From positions 533,814 to 597,813 of the forward strand of contig NZ_RKLP01000002.1 in the NCBI RefSeq assembly GCF_004011865.1: a DNA stretch of 64,000 nucleotides. The letters are read 5' to 3'. Shown piece after piece: positions 1 through 8,637 of this stretch (position 1 is the first letter of the stretch; every line of letters begins with the position of its first letter). Below the pieces are notes generated by a model. The model saw only the letters and a list, made by a program, of their open reading frames with translations, had not been told where the DNA came from and did no database searches. This DNA is from Prescottella agglutinans. GTDB taxonomy: Bacteria > Actinomycetota > Actinomycetes > Mycobacteriales > Mycobacteriaceae. Both the position numbers and the translations under genes were made by a program.

Positions 1-421
1 CCTCGCGTACCGCGATCACGACCGGGGTCGCGGCCACCGACGGTGCCGCGACGTCGAACAGGGTGCCCGATCCGCTGCTCGCCTTGGCGATCCACTGGGA
101 GGAGTCCGGGATCCACAGGTCCGGGCCGCCCTGCTCGCCCGGAGCCCCCAGCGCGTCGACGCCCGACGCGGGCTGGATCGTGAAGCTGCGGCAGCCGAGG
201 TCCTCGGCCGACATCGCACCGGTCACCTCGGTGAGCACCGGGGCGATCGACGAGTCGGCCGCCACGGTGTACTCGGTCGTCGCATCACAGCCGCCGCCGG
301 CGAGACTGTCCACGACGAGGTAGCCCGCACCCACGACGACCACGGCGGCGAGGCCGATCGACCCGTACTTGACGACGGGTGAGACGGGCTTCGCGCGCGT
401 TGCGCTGTGGCGACCGGCCAT
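1..421 (-). CDS. Membrane-anchored extracellular substrate-binding protein, partial
   Basis: Encodes the first ~140 residues of an exported protein; the rest lies beyond the left edge. The ATG at 421 has GGAGG about ten bases upstream. Residues 1-17 are basic and cytoplasmic, and 18-41 form one hydrophobic anchor. A Gly-rich linker and a Cys follow, then a region resembling a type 2 periplasmic binding fold (segments DSSIAP and DLWIPDSSQW). In actinobacteria this layout is typical of proteins that continue into a von Willebrand A domain. That domain would be off the edge, so it is inference here. The ligand is unknown. Confidence 0.7.
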   Translation of the reverse strand, partial: MAGRHSATRAKPVSPVVKYGSIGLAAVVVVGAGYLVVDSLAGGGCDATTEYTVAADSSIAPVLTEVTGAMSAEDLGCRSFTIQPASGVDALGAPGEQGGPDLWIPDSSQWIAKASSGSGTLFDVAAPSVAATPVVIAVRE

Positions 422-493
422 GGCTTGAAGACCTCCAGGGAAGGCGCAGGGAGCGCTGGTGGGGGGTGGTTGATCGGACGGGTTCCGCCCGCG

Positions 494-925
494 TCAGGCG
501 TACAGGGTGACGAACTTCTGCAGGGAGCTTTCGATGTCGCCGCGCAGCGCCCGCGCGACGCCCGATCCGATCGGGCCGAAGAGCGGCGCGCCGCCGAGGT
601 CGATGTCGAGGGCAACCCTCGCCCCCGCTGCGGCGGGGTCGACGCTGAGCACCAAGCCGAGCTTCACGCCGCCCTTGCCGTCCCCCTTCAGGACCAGGCT
701 GCGGGGCGGGTCGTACTGCTTCAACGTCCAGGCGACCCGGTTGCGCAGGCCCTTGACGGTGACGACCGAGCTGACCGTGGTGCCCGCGCTCAGTGCCGCC
801 GGGAGTTCACCGCGCCACGCCTCGTGGATGCTGAGCCACTGGTCGAACCCCGTCAGATCCGACGCCTTGTTCCACGCGTCGTCCGGGTTCATCGGCACGT
901 CCACGGACACCTTCAGCTTGGCCAT
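494..925 (-). CDS. SRPBCC-fold protein, Rv0910-family toxin homologue
   Basis: A 143-residue protein of the START/SRPBCC fold. The N-terminus (MAKLKVSVDVPMNPDDAW), central KGLRNRVAWT and C-terminal GAPLFGPIGS closely resemble M. tuberculosis Rv0910 as I recall it, which is paired with the antitoxin Rv0909. The family folds as a helix-grip cavity; its toxic target is not established. The usual antitoxin partner is not adjacent: the only candidate in the window is at 12763-12954. The ATG at 925 lies 6 bases after a TACGAT hexamer, so the mRNA is probably leaderless. Assignment to SRPBCC is firm; activity as a toxin is inference. Confidence 0.8.
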   Translation of the reverse strand: MAKLKVSVDVPMNPDDAWNKASDLTGFDQWLSIHEAWRGELPAALSAGTTVSSVVTVKGLRNRVAWTLKQYDPPRSLVLKGDGKGGVKLGLVLSVDPAAAGARVALDIDLGGAPLFGPIGSGVARALRGDIESSLQKFVTLYA

Positions 926-931
926 TGACGG

Positions 932-937
932 ATCGTA
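932..937 (-). promoter_or_regulatory. -10 element of a leaderless promoter
   Basis: TACGAT (minus strand) ends 6 bases before the ATG at 925, placing the expected transcription start on or next to the A of the start codon. No Shine-Dalgarno sequence is available for that start. Confidence 0.5.
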
Positions 938-967
938 ACCAATCCGGGAGGTGACGTATACAACAGC

Positions 968-999
968 GCACCTCGCACCGTTATCACGATGCGAGGTGC
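968..999 (-). terminator. Hairpin terminator of the DUF485-symporter operon
   Basis: Perfect 10-bp inverted repeat (GCACCTCGCA ... TGCGAGGTGC) with a 12-base loop, 25 bases past the symporter stop codon and before the start of the next gene on the same strand. Confidence 0.65.
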
Positions 1000-1023
1000 T
1001 ATGTGGTCTGTTTCGTCGTTCTG

Positions 1024-2679
1024 CTAGTGGGCGACGGCCTTCTCGACGCCGACACCGGTGAGCGAACGGACCTCCATCTCGGCCTGCTTGACCGGATCCT
1101 CGAGCTTGTTCCGGCCGACGTAGGTGCCGACGATGCCGAGCAGGAACGCCAGCGGGATCGACACGATGCCGGGGTTGGCCAGCGGGAACCAGGCGAAGTC
1201 GACGTTCGGGAACATCGACGTCTTGGCGCCGGAGACGGCCGGCGAGAAGACGATCAACACGAGGCAACTGATCAGTCCGCCGTAGATGCTGAACAGCGCG
1301 CCGGTGGTGTTGAACTTCTTCCAGAACAGCGAGTACAGCAGCGTCGGCAGGTTCGCCGACGCGGCGACCGCGAACGCGAGTGCGACCAGGAACGCGATGT
1401 TCTGCCCCATCGCCAGGATGCCGAGGACGATCGCGACGACGCCGATGACGACCACGGTGATCCGGGAGACCCGGACCTGCTCCTCCTCCGACGCCTTCCC
1501 CCGCTTGATGACGCTCGCGTAGATGTCGTGGGCGAACGACGCCGACGCGGTGATGGCCAGGCCGGCGACGACCGCGAGGATCGTCGCGAAGGCGACCGCC
1601 GAGATGATGCCGAGGAAGATCGTGCCACCGAGTTCGAACGCGAGCAGCGGTGCCGCCGAGTTCTCCTTGCCCGGCGCGGCGAGGATCGTGTCGGGGCCGA
1701 CCATCTTCGCGGCGCCGTAGCCGAGGACGAGCGTGAACAGGTAGAAGGCGCCGATCAGTCCGATCGCCCACGTCACCGAGCGGCGGGCCTCCTTCGCGGT
1801 GGGCACCGTGTAGAAGCGCATCAGCACGTGCGGCAGACCGGCGGTGCCGAGAACCAGGGCGATGCCGAGCGAGACGAAGTCCAGTCGCGACATGTCGCTG
1901 ATGCCGTACTTGGCGCCCGGGGCGAGCACGTCGCGTCCGGCGACCGCCTCGTTCGCCGAGCCGTTCACCATGGTCTGCGCGTCGGCCAGCAGCTGGGAGA
2001 AGTTGCCCTTCACCGCGAACAGCACGAGGACGAACATGATCCCGGCGCCGGCGATGAGCAGCACCGCCTTGACCATCTGCACGTACGTGGTGCCCTTCAT
2101 GCCGCCGATGAGCACGTACACGATCATCAGGACGCCGACGACGGCGACGACGATCGCCTGTCCCGCGAAGTCCTTGATGTTCAACAGGAGCGCGACCAGA
2201 CCGCCCGCACCGGCCATCTGCGCGAGCAGGTAGAACAGCGACACGACGAGGGTCGACAGCGCCGCGGCCATCCGGACCGGGCGCTGCTTCAGCCGGAAGC
2301 TGAGGACGTCGGCCATCGTGAAACGCCCGGTGTTGCGGAGCAGTTCGGCCACCAGCAGCAGCGCGACCAGCCACGCGACGAGGAAGCCGATCGAGTACAG
2401 GAAACCGTCGTAGCCGTACACCGCGATCGCGCCGGCGATACCGAGGAACGACGCGGCCGACAGGTAGTCGCCGGCGATCGCGAAGCCGTTCTGCGGGCCG
2501 GAGAACTGGCCGCCGCCGGTGTAGAAGTCGGAGGCCTTCTTCGTCGAACGACTCGCCCTGATGACCAACGTCATCGTGCCGACGACGAACGCGACGAAGA
2601 TGGCGATGTTGAACAGCGGGTTGCCGACGTCGGTGGCGGGCGCCGAGGATGTCGCCGCCTGCGCGAGCGTGGTGATCAC
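1024..2679 (-). CDS. Sodium/solute symporter, acetate/monocarboxylate type (ActP/MctC-like)
   Basis: A 551-residue member of the sodium:solute symporter family (SSF), expected to import acetate or other short monocarboxylates across the cytoplasmic membrane. About 13 hydrophobic segments are visible. Family landmarks are DFYTGGG near residue 51, GDYLSAASFLG at 70-80 and GGMKGTT near 192. The ATG at 2679 overlaps the stop of the upstream DUF485 gene (ATGA), so the two are translationally coupled, the standard arrangement for ActP-type transporters. Length matches the family. Substrate (acetate, propionate or pyruvate) cannot be fixed from sequence. A hairpin at 968-999 closes the operon. Confidence 0.9.
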   Translation of the reverse strand: MITTLAQAATSSAPATDVGNPLFNIAIFVAFVVGTMTLVIRASRSTKKASDFYTGGGQFSGPQNGFAIAGDYLSAASFLGIAGAIAVYGYDGFLYSIGFLVAWLVALLLVAELLRNTGRFTMADVLSFRLKQRPVRMAAALSTLVVSLFYLLAQMAGAGGLVALLLNIKDFAGQAIVVAVVGVLMIVYVLIGGMKGTTYVQMVKAVLLIAGAGIMFVLVLFAVKGNFSQLLADAQTMVNGSANEAVAGRDVLAPGAKYGISDMSRLDFVSLGIALVLGTAGLPHVLMRFYTVPTAKEARRSVTWAIGLIGAFYLFTLVLGYGAAKMVGPDTILAAPGKENSAAPLLAFELGGTIFLGIISAVAFATILAVVAGLAITASASFAHDIYASVIKRGKASEEEQVRVSRITVVVIGVVAIVLGILAMGQNIAFLVALAFAVAASANLPTLLYSLFWKKFNTTGALFSIYGGLISCLVLIVFSPAVSGAKTSMFPNVDFAWFPLANPGIVSIPLAFLLGIVGTYVGRNKLEDPVKQAEMEVRSLTGVGVEKAVAH

Positions 2680-3038
2680 TGTGCCGGTCCTTCCAGTTCC
2701 TCGCGGATCGCCGACGAGCGCGGATCCAGCTCACGGTTCGCGAACTTCACGTACAGCGCGGTGATCGCGAACGTCGTCACGAACTGGCCGAGTCCGAGCA
2801 CGATTCCGAGATTGACGTTGCCGAACACCTTGGTGGCCATGAAGTCCGCCGCGTACGTCGCGAGCAGGACGTACACGGCGTACCACGTGAGGAAGAACGC
2901 GGTCATCGGAAAGACGAAGCGCCGCAAGCGGTGCCGCAGTTCCTGGAACTGCGGGCTGGCCTGCATGTCGACGAAGGCCTGCGCGTCGGGTGCGGGCCGC
3001 TGCGGCGGCGCGCCCGATCCGAGGTCGGTGGTGGTCAT
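2676..3038 (-). CDS. DUF485 small membrane protein, symporter partner
   Basis: A 120-residue protein with two transmembrane helices (about residues 44-66 and 80-105), preceded by a Pro-rich cytoplasmic segment and the basic stretch ELRHRLRRF. This is the DUF485 family found directly upstream of acetate-type symporters; its role is thought to be accessory to the transporter but is not defined. The ATG at 3038 has AGGAG five bases upstream, which decides it over longer in-frame starts. Its stop overlaps the symporter start by four bases. Confidence 0.85.
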   Translation of the reverse strand: MTTTDLGSGAPPQRPAPDAQAFVDMQASPQFQELRHRLRRFVFPMTAFFLTWYAVYVLLATYAADFMATKVFGNVNLGIVLGLGQFVTTFAITALYVKFANRELDPRSSAIREELEGPAQ

Positions 3039-3329
3039 GGTGGCTCCTGGGACATCGGCAACCGCGTCGCGGCCGCTGGTGCGGGGTGTGCGATGCGACG
3101 CTAGTGAGAGCCAGATCACAGGAGAAGCATGTGGCGCCAGTCACACGCCGAGCTGTCGTTGCGTGCGCCGAACGGTCACCCGGCCGCGACGAGCGGTAGC
3201 GGCCGCGCGCGCCGCGCCGCGCGTTTCGCACCCCCAGAAAGACCTCTCGCTGACACCGAGTCCAGTTAACCTACGGAATGTCATCACGGTGCGGATGGCG
3301 CGCCGGTCGACGATCAGCGAGGAGTGGAT
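3039..3329. other. Divergent intergenic region
   Basis: The 291 bases between the divergent DUF485 gene and amidohydrolase. A TAACCT hexamer at 3267-3272 could be a -10 for the amidohydrolase, but it has no convincing -35. No gene or strong repeat is seen. Confidence 0.4.
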
Positions 3330-5067
3330 ATGGCGTTCTCTCTTGTGATCTCCAACGGGACAGTGGTCGACGGGACCGGCGGCGACCCCTATGTCGCCGA
3401 CATCGGCGTCCGGGACGGCCGGATCGTGGCGGTCGTCCCGGGCGGCGAGTTGAGCGGCGCGGACGCAGACGAGGTCATCGACGCGACCGGGTTGGTGGTG
3501 ACACCGGGGTTCGTGGACATCCACACCCATTACGACGGGCAGGTCACCTGGGATCCGATGCTGACTCCCAGCTGCTGGCACGGCGTCACCACCGCGGTGA
3601 TGGGCAACTGCGGCGTGGGATTTCGCGCCCGTCGCCGACAGCGAGCGGGAGTGGTTGATCGGGCTGATGGAGGGTGTCGAGGACATTCCGGGTGCCGCAC
3701 TGTCCGCGGGGATCCGGTGGGACTGGGAGTCTTTCCCGCAGTATCTCGACGCGATCGAGCGGCAGCCGCTGGCGATCGACGTCGGGACGCACGTTCCCCA
3801 CGGGGCGGTGCGGGCCTACGTGATGGGTGCGCGGGGCGCGCGCAACGAGGCCGCCTCGGCCGAGGACATCGCGCTGATGGCCAAGCTGGTACGCGAGGGC
3901 GTCGAAGCCGGGGCGCTCGGGTTCTCGACCTCGCGCACCATCGTGCATCGAGCCATCGACGGCGAGCCGGTGCCGGGCACCTTCGCCGCCGAGGACGAAC
4001 TCTTCGGGATCGGGCGGGCGTTGGCCGCCGCCGGCACCGGGGTCTTCGAACTGGCTCCCGCCGGCATCATGGGCGAGGATCTCGACGCACCCGATCGAGA
4101 ACTCGACTGGATGGTGCGGTTGGCCGAACTCACCGGACGGACAGTGAGTTTCGGGCTGCTGCAGCACGACGGGGCACCGGACGACTGGAAGCGGTTGCTG
4201 GACCTGGCCGCCGCCGCGTACGAGTCCGGCATTCCGCTGCGCCCCCAGGTATCGGCACGCCCGCTGGGCCTGCTCACCGGGCTCCAGACATTCAACGCGT
4301 TCAACACCCGCCCGAGCTACGTCGCAGCCGTCGAGCAGGCGGCAGGTGACCTCGATGCGCTGGTGGCAGCACTGAGCGACCCGGCGACCCGCCGAGCGAT
4401 CCTGGGCGAGGCCGATGCGCCCGACAACCGAATGCCCTACCTGAGCAAGCTGGACCGGACGTTCCGCCTCGGCGACCCGCCTCGGTACGAGCCCGATCCC
4501 GACTCGAGCCTCGCCCACGAGGCCCGACGGGCCGGGCGGGATCCGGCCGAGCACGCGTACGACCTGCTGCTGTCGGAGGAAGGACGCGCGCTGTTCTTCC
4601 GACCGCTGTTGGGCTACTCGCACTTCACCCTCGATCCGATCCGGGAGATGCTGCTGCACCCGGCGACCGCCGTCGGGCTCGGCGACGGCGGGGCACACGT
4701 CGGCGCGATCTGCGACGCGTCCAACACGACCTTCCTGCTGACCCATTGGGCGCGCGATCGCAGCCGCGGCGAACGGATTCCACTGGCGACCGCGGTGCGG
4801 AAGATGACGCTGGACACTGCGACCATGTACGGGCTCGGCGATCGCGGCGTGATCGCCGAGGGCAAGAAGGCCGACCTGAACGTGATCGACTTCGAGCGGC
4901 TGCAACTGCGGGCGCCGGCCATGACGCACGACCTGCCCGGTGGGGCGCGGCGCCTGCTGCAGCGCGCCGACGGGTACCGGGCCACCATCGTGTCCGGCCA
5001 GGTGGTGCTGCGCGACGGCGAGGACACCGGTGCCCGGCCCGGCGCGCTGATCCGTGGAGCACGCTGA
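3330..5067 (+). pseudogene. D-aminoacylase-like amidohydrolase, broken by a one-base frameshift
   Basis: Codes for an N-acyl-D-amino-acid deacylase/amidohydrolase-family metallo-enzyme of about 579 residues. The ATG at 3330 has GAGGAG five bases upstream. The N-terminal part holds the metal-binding VDIHTHYDG (residues ~64-72) and reads in frame to MGNCGVGF. There an extra T in the TTT run at 3621-3623 shifts the frame. Restoring one base gives CGVGFAPV and joins to the second half, which runs uninterrupted to 5067 and keeps the C-terminal GDGGAHVGAICD motif. No other lesion is seen, so this is either a very recent pseudogene or a sequencing error. The downstream part could in principle restart at ATG 3667, but it would lack the metal-binding histidines. 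Confidence 0.85.
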
Positions 5068-5095
5068 GAACCGGGTGTCGCCGCCTTCGCGGCGG

Positions 5096-5127
5096 GCGGG
5101 TGATCACCGACCGCGGTGATCACCCGC
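5096..5127. terminator. Bidirectional hairpin terminator
   Basis: Perfect 13-bp inverted repeat (GCGGGTGATCACC and its complement) with a 6-base loop, lying in the 65-base gap between the convergent amidohydrolase and Rieske genes. Confidence 0.75.
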
Positions 5128-5132
5128 GACGC

Positions 5133-5495
5133 TCACCACCAGGCGTTCTGCGCCCGGATCGGCCGACCGGTCGGCGGAGCGTCGGAGACCTGCAGGTAGA
5201 GCAGACCGTCTCGCTCCTCGGACGTCCAGGACCGGATCGGGAGGAGCTTGGGCGAGCCGCCGACACACCGCCCCTTGCCGTTCCAACGCCAGCGGTGCGC
5301 GGGACAGTCGATGTTGTCACCGACGACCCGGCCGCGGCTCAGGTCGGCGCCCATGTGCGGGCAGCGCGAATCGAGGATGTGGATGACACCCGCACGGTCG
5401 GAGAAGGCGACGAGGTCGGTGTCGAATGCGCGGACGGCGTGCGGCTTCCCGTCGCGAAAGTCGTCGGCGGTTCCGAGGCAGTGCCAATCCGACAC
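5133..5495 (-). CDS. Small Rieske [2Fe-2S] ferredoxin-type protein
   Basis: A 120-residue stand-alone Rieske domain. The cluster-binding motifs are SRCPHMGA (Cys-x-His) and, about 15 residues later, IDCPAHRW (Cys-x-x-His). Such proteins carry electrons to oxygenases or nitrite reductases, or act as small soluble ferredoxins; no oxygenase is adjacent, so the partner is unknown. The GTG at 5495 is chosen because AAGGAG lies six bases upstream; longer in-frame readings are Arg/Cys-rich and implausible. It sits 112 bases downstream of the symporter at 5608 on the same strand and converges on the amidohydrolase. Confidence 0.88.
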   Translation of the reverse strand: MSDWHCLGTADDFRDGKPHAVRAFDTDLVAFSDRAGVIHILDSRCPHMGADLSRGRVVGDNIDCPAHRWRWNGKGRCVGGSPKLLPIRSWTSEERDGLLYLQVSDAPPTGRPIRAQNAWW

Positions 5496-5607
5496 GGCGT
5501 CTCCTTCTTCCGGGCGTGCACACCGGACGCGCGCACACAGACCCGGACACGTTCGCCGATGCCGGCGAACCGCGTCAATCGTCAGACCCGCCCACCGGAA
5601 TCGGCCG

Positions 5608-7368
5608 TCACATCGACCGCAGGTCGTCCTCGCGATCGCGCCCCATGCCGAGCCGCTCGGGCGCGTGCATGCGGGTGAAGATCCGGCCCACCTCACGCGG
5701 AATCTGCCGCCGCGTCGCGAGACTCACCACCACCATCGCCGCGAACGCCAGCGGCACGCTCACCGCGGCCGGGTAGCCGATCAGTGCGGCCGGCCAGCCG
5801 TGCCACACGTCGTCCGACACCGCGTCGACGACGGCGAGCAACGCCGCTCCCCCACCGATCACGATCCCGACGGTCAGCCCCGCGGCCGCGCCGGCCGCCG
5901 TCAGCCCCCGCCACCAGATGCCGAGCACCAGCAGCGGACACAGCGTGGACGCCGCGACGGCGAACACCAAGCCCACCGACCGCGACAGGTCGAACGCCGT
6001 GGCGCCGAGGGCCAGCACCAGCGGCACCGCGCCTGCGAGCAGCGCCGCCACCCGGAAGTCCCGCACCCGCCCGCGCAGGACGTCGGTGCTGAGCACACCG
6101 GCGATGCTCACCAACAGTCCCGACGACGTCGACAGGAACGCCGCGATCGCGCCCGCCGCGACGAGCGCGGCGAGCAACTGGCCGCCCCAGCCCGACAGCG
6201 CCGACCCCGGCAGCAGCAGGACCGCCGCGTCGGACGTGCCGGTGATCAGCAACTGGGGCACATACAGCCGCGCGAACACGCCGAGCAGCACCGGGAACAC
6301 GTAGAACACCCCCACCAGCGCGATCACCACGAGCGATGTCAGCCGCGCGGCCCGGCCGTCCGGGTTCGTGTAGAAGCGGACCAGCACGTGCGGCAACCCC
6401 ATCGCGCCGAGGAACGTCGCGAGGATCAGCGAGTACACCTGGTAGAGCGGGTGCGGGTCGCCGAACCCGCCGCCGGGCTCGACCCATCCGGCGCCGTCGG
6501 CCGGCGCGCCCGCGACGACCGGGACGGGTGATCCCGCGGGCAGCACGAGTGTCGTGCCCTTGCCGAGTTCGTGCCGTCCCGTGCCGAGTTGCACCGCACC
6601 GGACGTCTCACGTCCGTCGAGTTCCCCGTCCACGGTGACGTCGGTCGGCGTCGCGACCTGCACGACGACATCGGTGGTGATGTCCACCGACGTCTGCACC
6701 GCGACCGTCGGCGGGGCGGGTTCACCGACCGGCTGCCGGTCGGCGAACCAGTGCGCCGACAACACCACCACCGGCACCGCCACGGCGGTGAACTTGAGCC
6801 AGTACTGGAAGCCCTGCACGAACGTGATCGACCGCATCCCGCCGCCGACGACGTTGCCGATCACGATGGCCCCGACCACCACGACGCCCACCCACCCGGG
6901 CACCCCCAGCAGGATGTTCAGGGTCAGTCCGGCACCCTGGAACTGCGGGACCATGTAGAGACCGCACACGAGCACGACGACGATCATCGCGACCCGGCGC
7001 ACGCGCACCGAACCGAGCCGGAACTCCGCGAAGTCCAGCACCGTGTAGGCACCGGACCGGCGCAGCGGCGCCGCGACGAACAACAGCAGTCCCAGGTAGC
7101 CCGCGGTGAACCCGATCGGATACCACAGCGCGTCCGCACCGTACTTCGCGACCAGCCCGGCCACACCCAGAAACGATGCGGCCGAGAGGTATTCGCCGGA
7201 GATCGCGGCCGCGTTCCAGCCCGGCCCGACGCTGCGGGACGCGACGAGGAAGTCGGATGTGGTGCGCGCCAAGCGAACCCCGTAGATGCCGATGCCGACG
7301 GTGGCCACGGCGGCGACGACCAGCGCCAGTACCGTCATGAGGGGAATCGGCTGTCCGGTCATCGGCAT
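5608..7368 (-). CDS. Sodium/solute symporter with a large loop insertion
   Basis: A 586-residue SSF transporter, second in the window. Conserved segments are SGEYLSAASFLG (residues 57-68), GGGMRSITFVQ (~172) and GLPHVLVRFYTNPDGR. Between two membrane segments, at residues ~215-305, there is a roughly 90-residue hydrophilic insertion rich in Val, Thr and Gly, absent from the first symporter. It starts 18 bases after a small membrane protein gene that follows a LytTR regulator, so it probably belongs to the LytS/LytR-controlled operon. By analogy with E. coli BtsSR and YpdAB, where LytS/LytTR pairs control carboxylate transporters, a pyruvate-like substrate is a reasonable guess only. Confidence 0.88.
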   Translation of the reverse strand: MPMTGQPIPLMTVLALVVAAVATVGIGIYGVRLARTTSDFLVASRSVGPGWNAAAISGEYLSAASFLGVAGLVAKYGADALWYPIGFTAGYLGLLLFVAAPLRRSGAYTVLDFAEFRLGSVRVRRVAMIVVVLVCGLYMVPQFQGAGLTLNILLGVPGWVGVVVVGAIVIGNVVGGGMRSITFVQGFQYWLKFTAVAVPVVVLSAHWFADRQPVGEPAPPTVAVQTSVDITTDVVVQVATPTDVTVDGELDGRETSGAVQLGTGRHELGKGTTLVLPAGSPVPVVAGAPADGAGWVEPGGGFGDPHPLYQVYSLILATFLGAMGLPHVLVRFYTNPDGRAARLTSLVVIALVGVFYVFPVLLGVFARLYVPQLLITGTSDAAVLLLPGSALSGWGGQLLAALVAAGAIAAFLSTSSGLLVSIAGVLSTDVLRGRVRDFRVAALLAGAVPLVLALGATAFDLSRSVGLVFAVAASTLCPLLVLGIWWRGLTAAGAAAGLTVGIVIGGGAALLAVVDAVSDDVWHGWPAALIGYPAAVSVPLAFAAMVVVSLATRRQIPREVGRIFTRMHAPERLGMGRDREDDLRSM

Positions 7369-7386
7369 CGTGTCTCGGCGACGTCG

Positions 7387-7782
7387 CTAGTCGTCGACCA
7401 GGTCGGCGAAGTCCTGCTCGTTCCGTTCGGCGGCGCGGATGTAGAACCAACCGGCCGCCAACAGGATCGGCACCGGCAGGCAGACCGCGAGCAGCCAGGG
7501 CAGGCGGATGCCCAGCACCGCGACGTCGGCGGCACCCGGGAACACCACCAGCAGCAGCGGGATCGCCCCGAACAGCAGACCGACCGCGAGCGCGACGCGC
7601 AGCGCGAGACTGAGCTGGGCACGCACGAGACCGCGGATCATCGCGTCCCCGACCTCGGTCTGCTCCTGGACCTCGACCCGGGTGCGCACCATCCGGGCGC
7701 CGCGACGCTGCGCCAGCACCACCCGTTCACGCGGCGGCGCCGCCCGTCCGTGCGGTGCCGGGACCGCGTCCGGCGACGTCAC
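7387..7782 (-). CDS. Small two-helix membrane protein, symporter partner
   Basis: A 131-residue protein with a ~60-residue basic cytoplasmic N-terminus, then two transmembrane helices (about 65-82 and 92-113) and an acidic tail (NEQDFADLVDD). The GTG at 7782 overlaps the stop of the response regulator (GTGA), so translation is coupled. It occupies the same place before a symporter as DUF485 does at 2676-3038 and has a similar topology, but the sequence is not obviously DUF485. An internal ATG at 7641 would give a shorter form starting just before the first helix. Confidence 0.75.
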   Translation of the reverse strand: MTSPDAVPAPHGRAAPPRERVVLAQRRGARMVRTRVEVQEQTEVGDAMIRGLVRAQLSLALRVALAVGLLFGAIPLLLVVFPGAADVAVLGIRLPWLLAVCLPVPILLAAGWFYIRAAERNEQDFADLVDD

Positions 7783-8576
7783 CGCGACGTCCAGGTCTGG
7801 CGCGGGCCGCGGATCAGCCGGTCCTTGAGTTCGCGCGTGTGCCGACGGCTCACCGGCAGTTCCACGGCCGGGGCTTCGCCCTGCGGTCGCAGGCACACCA
7901 CCAGCCCGGACCCGACGCTGCGGATGCCGGTCACCTCGCCGAGCGACACCAGGTACGAGCGGTGCACGCGCAGGAAGCCGGCGTCGGACCAGCGGCTCTC
8001 GAGCGACGAGATGGGGATGCGCACCAGGTGCGATCCGGTGGCGGTGTGCAGGCGCGCGTAGTCGCCGTCGGCCTCCACCCACTTCACGGTCGACCTCGGC
8101 ACCAGCGTCGTGACCCCGCCGAGTTCGACGGGGATCACCTCGTCGGCCGATGCCTCGTCGACGCTCTCGTCGCGCGCGCGGCGCCGCCGCTCGACGATGC
8201 GTCGCACCGACTCCGCGAGGCGCTCCTCCCGCAGCGGCTTGAGCAGGTAGTCGACGGCGCCGAGATCGAACGCCGCGACCGCGCGGTCCTCGTGCGCGGT
8301 CACGAACACCACCGACGGCGGGTTCGCGAACTGCGTCAGGATCCCGGCCAGCTCGAGTCCGTCGAGTCCGGGCATGTTGATGTCGAGGAACACCGCGTCG
8401 ACGCCGCCGTCGCGCAGGATGCGCAGCGCGGTCGTCGCGTCGCCGGCGGTGCGGGTCTCGCCGATCTCGTCACGAGCGCGCAGCAGGAAGGCCAGCTCGT
8501 CGAGTGCCGGGCGTTCGTCGTCGACTGCCAGCACGGTCAGGAGGCCGTCCGTCGGCCCGTCAGAGGTCTCGTTCAC
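7779..8576 (-). CDS. LytTR-family response regulator
   Basis: A 265-residue two-component response regulator. The receiver domain (residues ~14-130) shows the acidic pair VDDERP, the phospho-acceptor in DAVFLDINMPGLDG and the conserved Lys in YLLKPL. The C-terminal LytTR DNA-binding domain (~165-262) includes VKWVEADGDYARLHT and FLRVHRSYLVSL. It presumably takes phosphate from the LytS-type kinase encoded 61 bases upstream. It overlaps the next gene by four bases. The start is GTG at 8576; a longer GTG start nearer the kinase is possible. Confidence 0.92.
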   Translation of the reverse strand: MNETSDGPTDGLLTVLAVDDERPALDELAFLLRARDEIGETRTAGDATTALRILRDGGVDAVFLDINMPGLDGLELAGILTQFANPPSVVFVTAHEDRAVAAFDLGAVDYLLKPLREERLAESVRRIVERRRRARDESVDEASADEVIPVELGGVTTLVPRSTVKWVEADGDYARLHTATGSHLVRIPISSLESRWSDAGFLRVHRSYLVSLGEVTGIRSVGSGLVVCLRPQGEAPAVELPVSRRHTRELKDRLIRGPRQTWTSR

Positions 8577-8637
8577 AACGGATCCATCGTGCCATGTCAC
8601 GCCTCCGGCCCGGACGAGGCGGGCCGAACGGTCGGGA

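Noticed and set aside
3095..3125. CRP/GlxR-like site (GTGA ... TCAC) upstream of DUF485
   Set aside because: The half sites are 8 bases apart rather than 6, and no other supporting feature is present.
1003..3348. Very long open frame antisense to the symporter and DUF485 genes
   Set aside because: Arg/Asp-rich composition with no domain; an artefact of high GC opposite a real gene. The same applies to long antisense frames at 10858-14172, 17309-20008 and 59669-62395.
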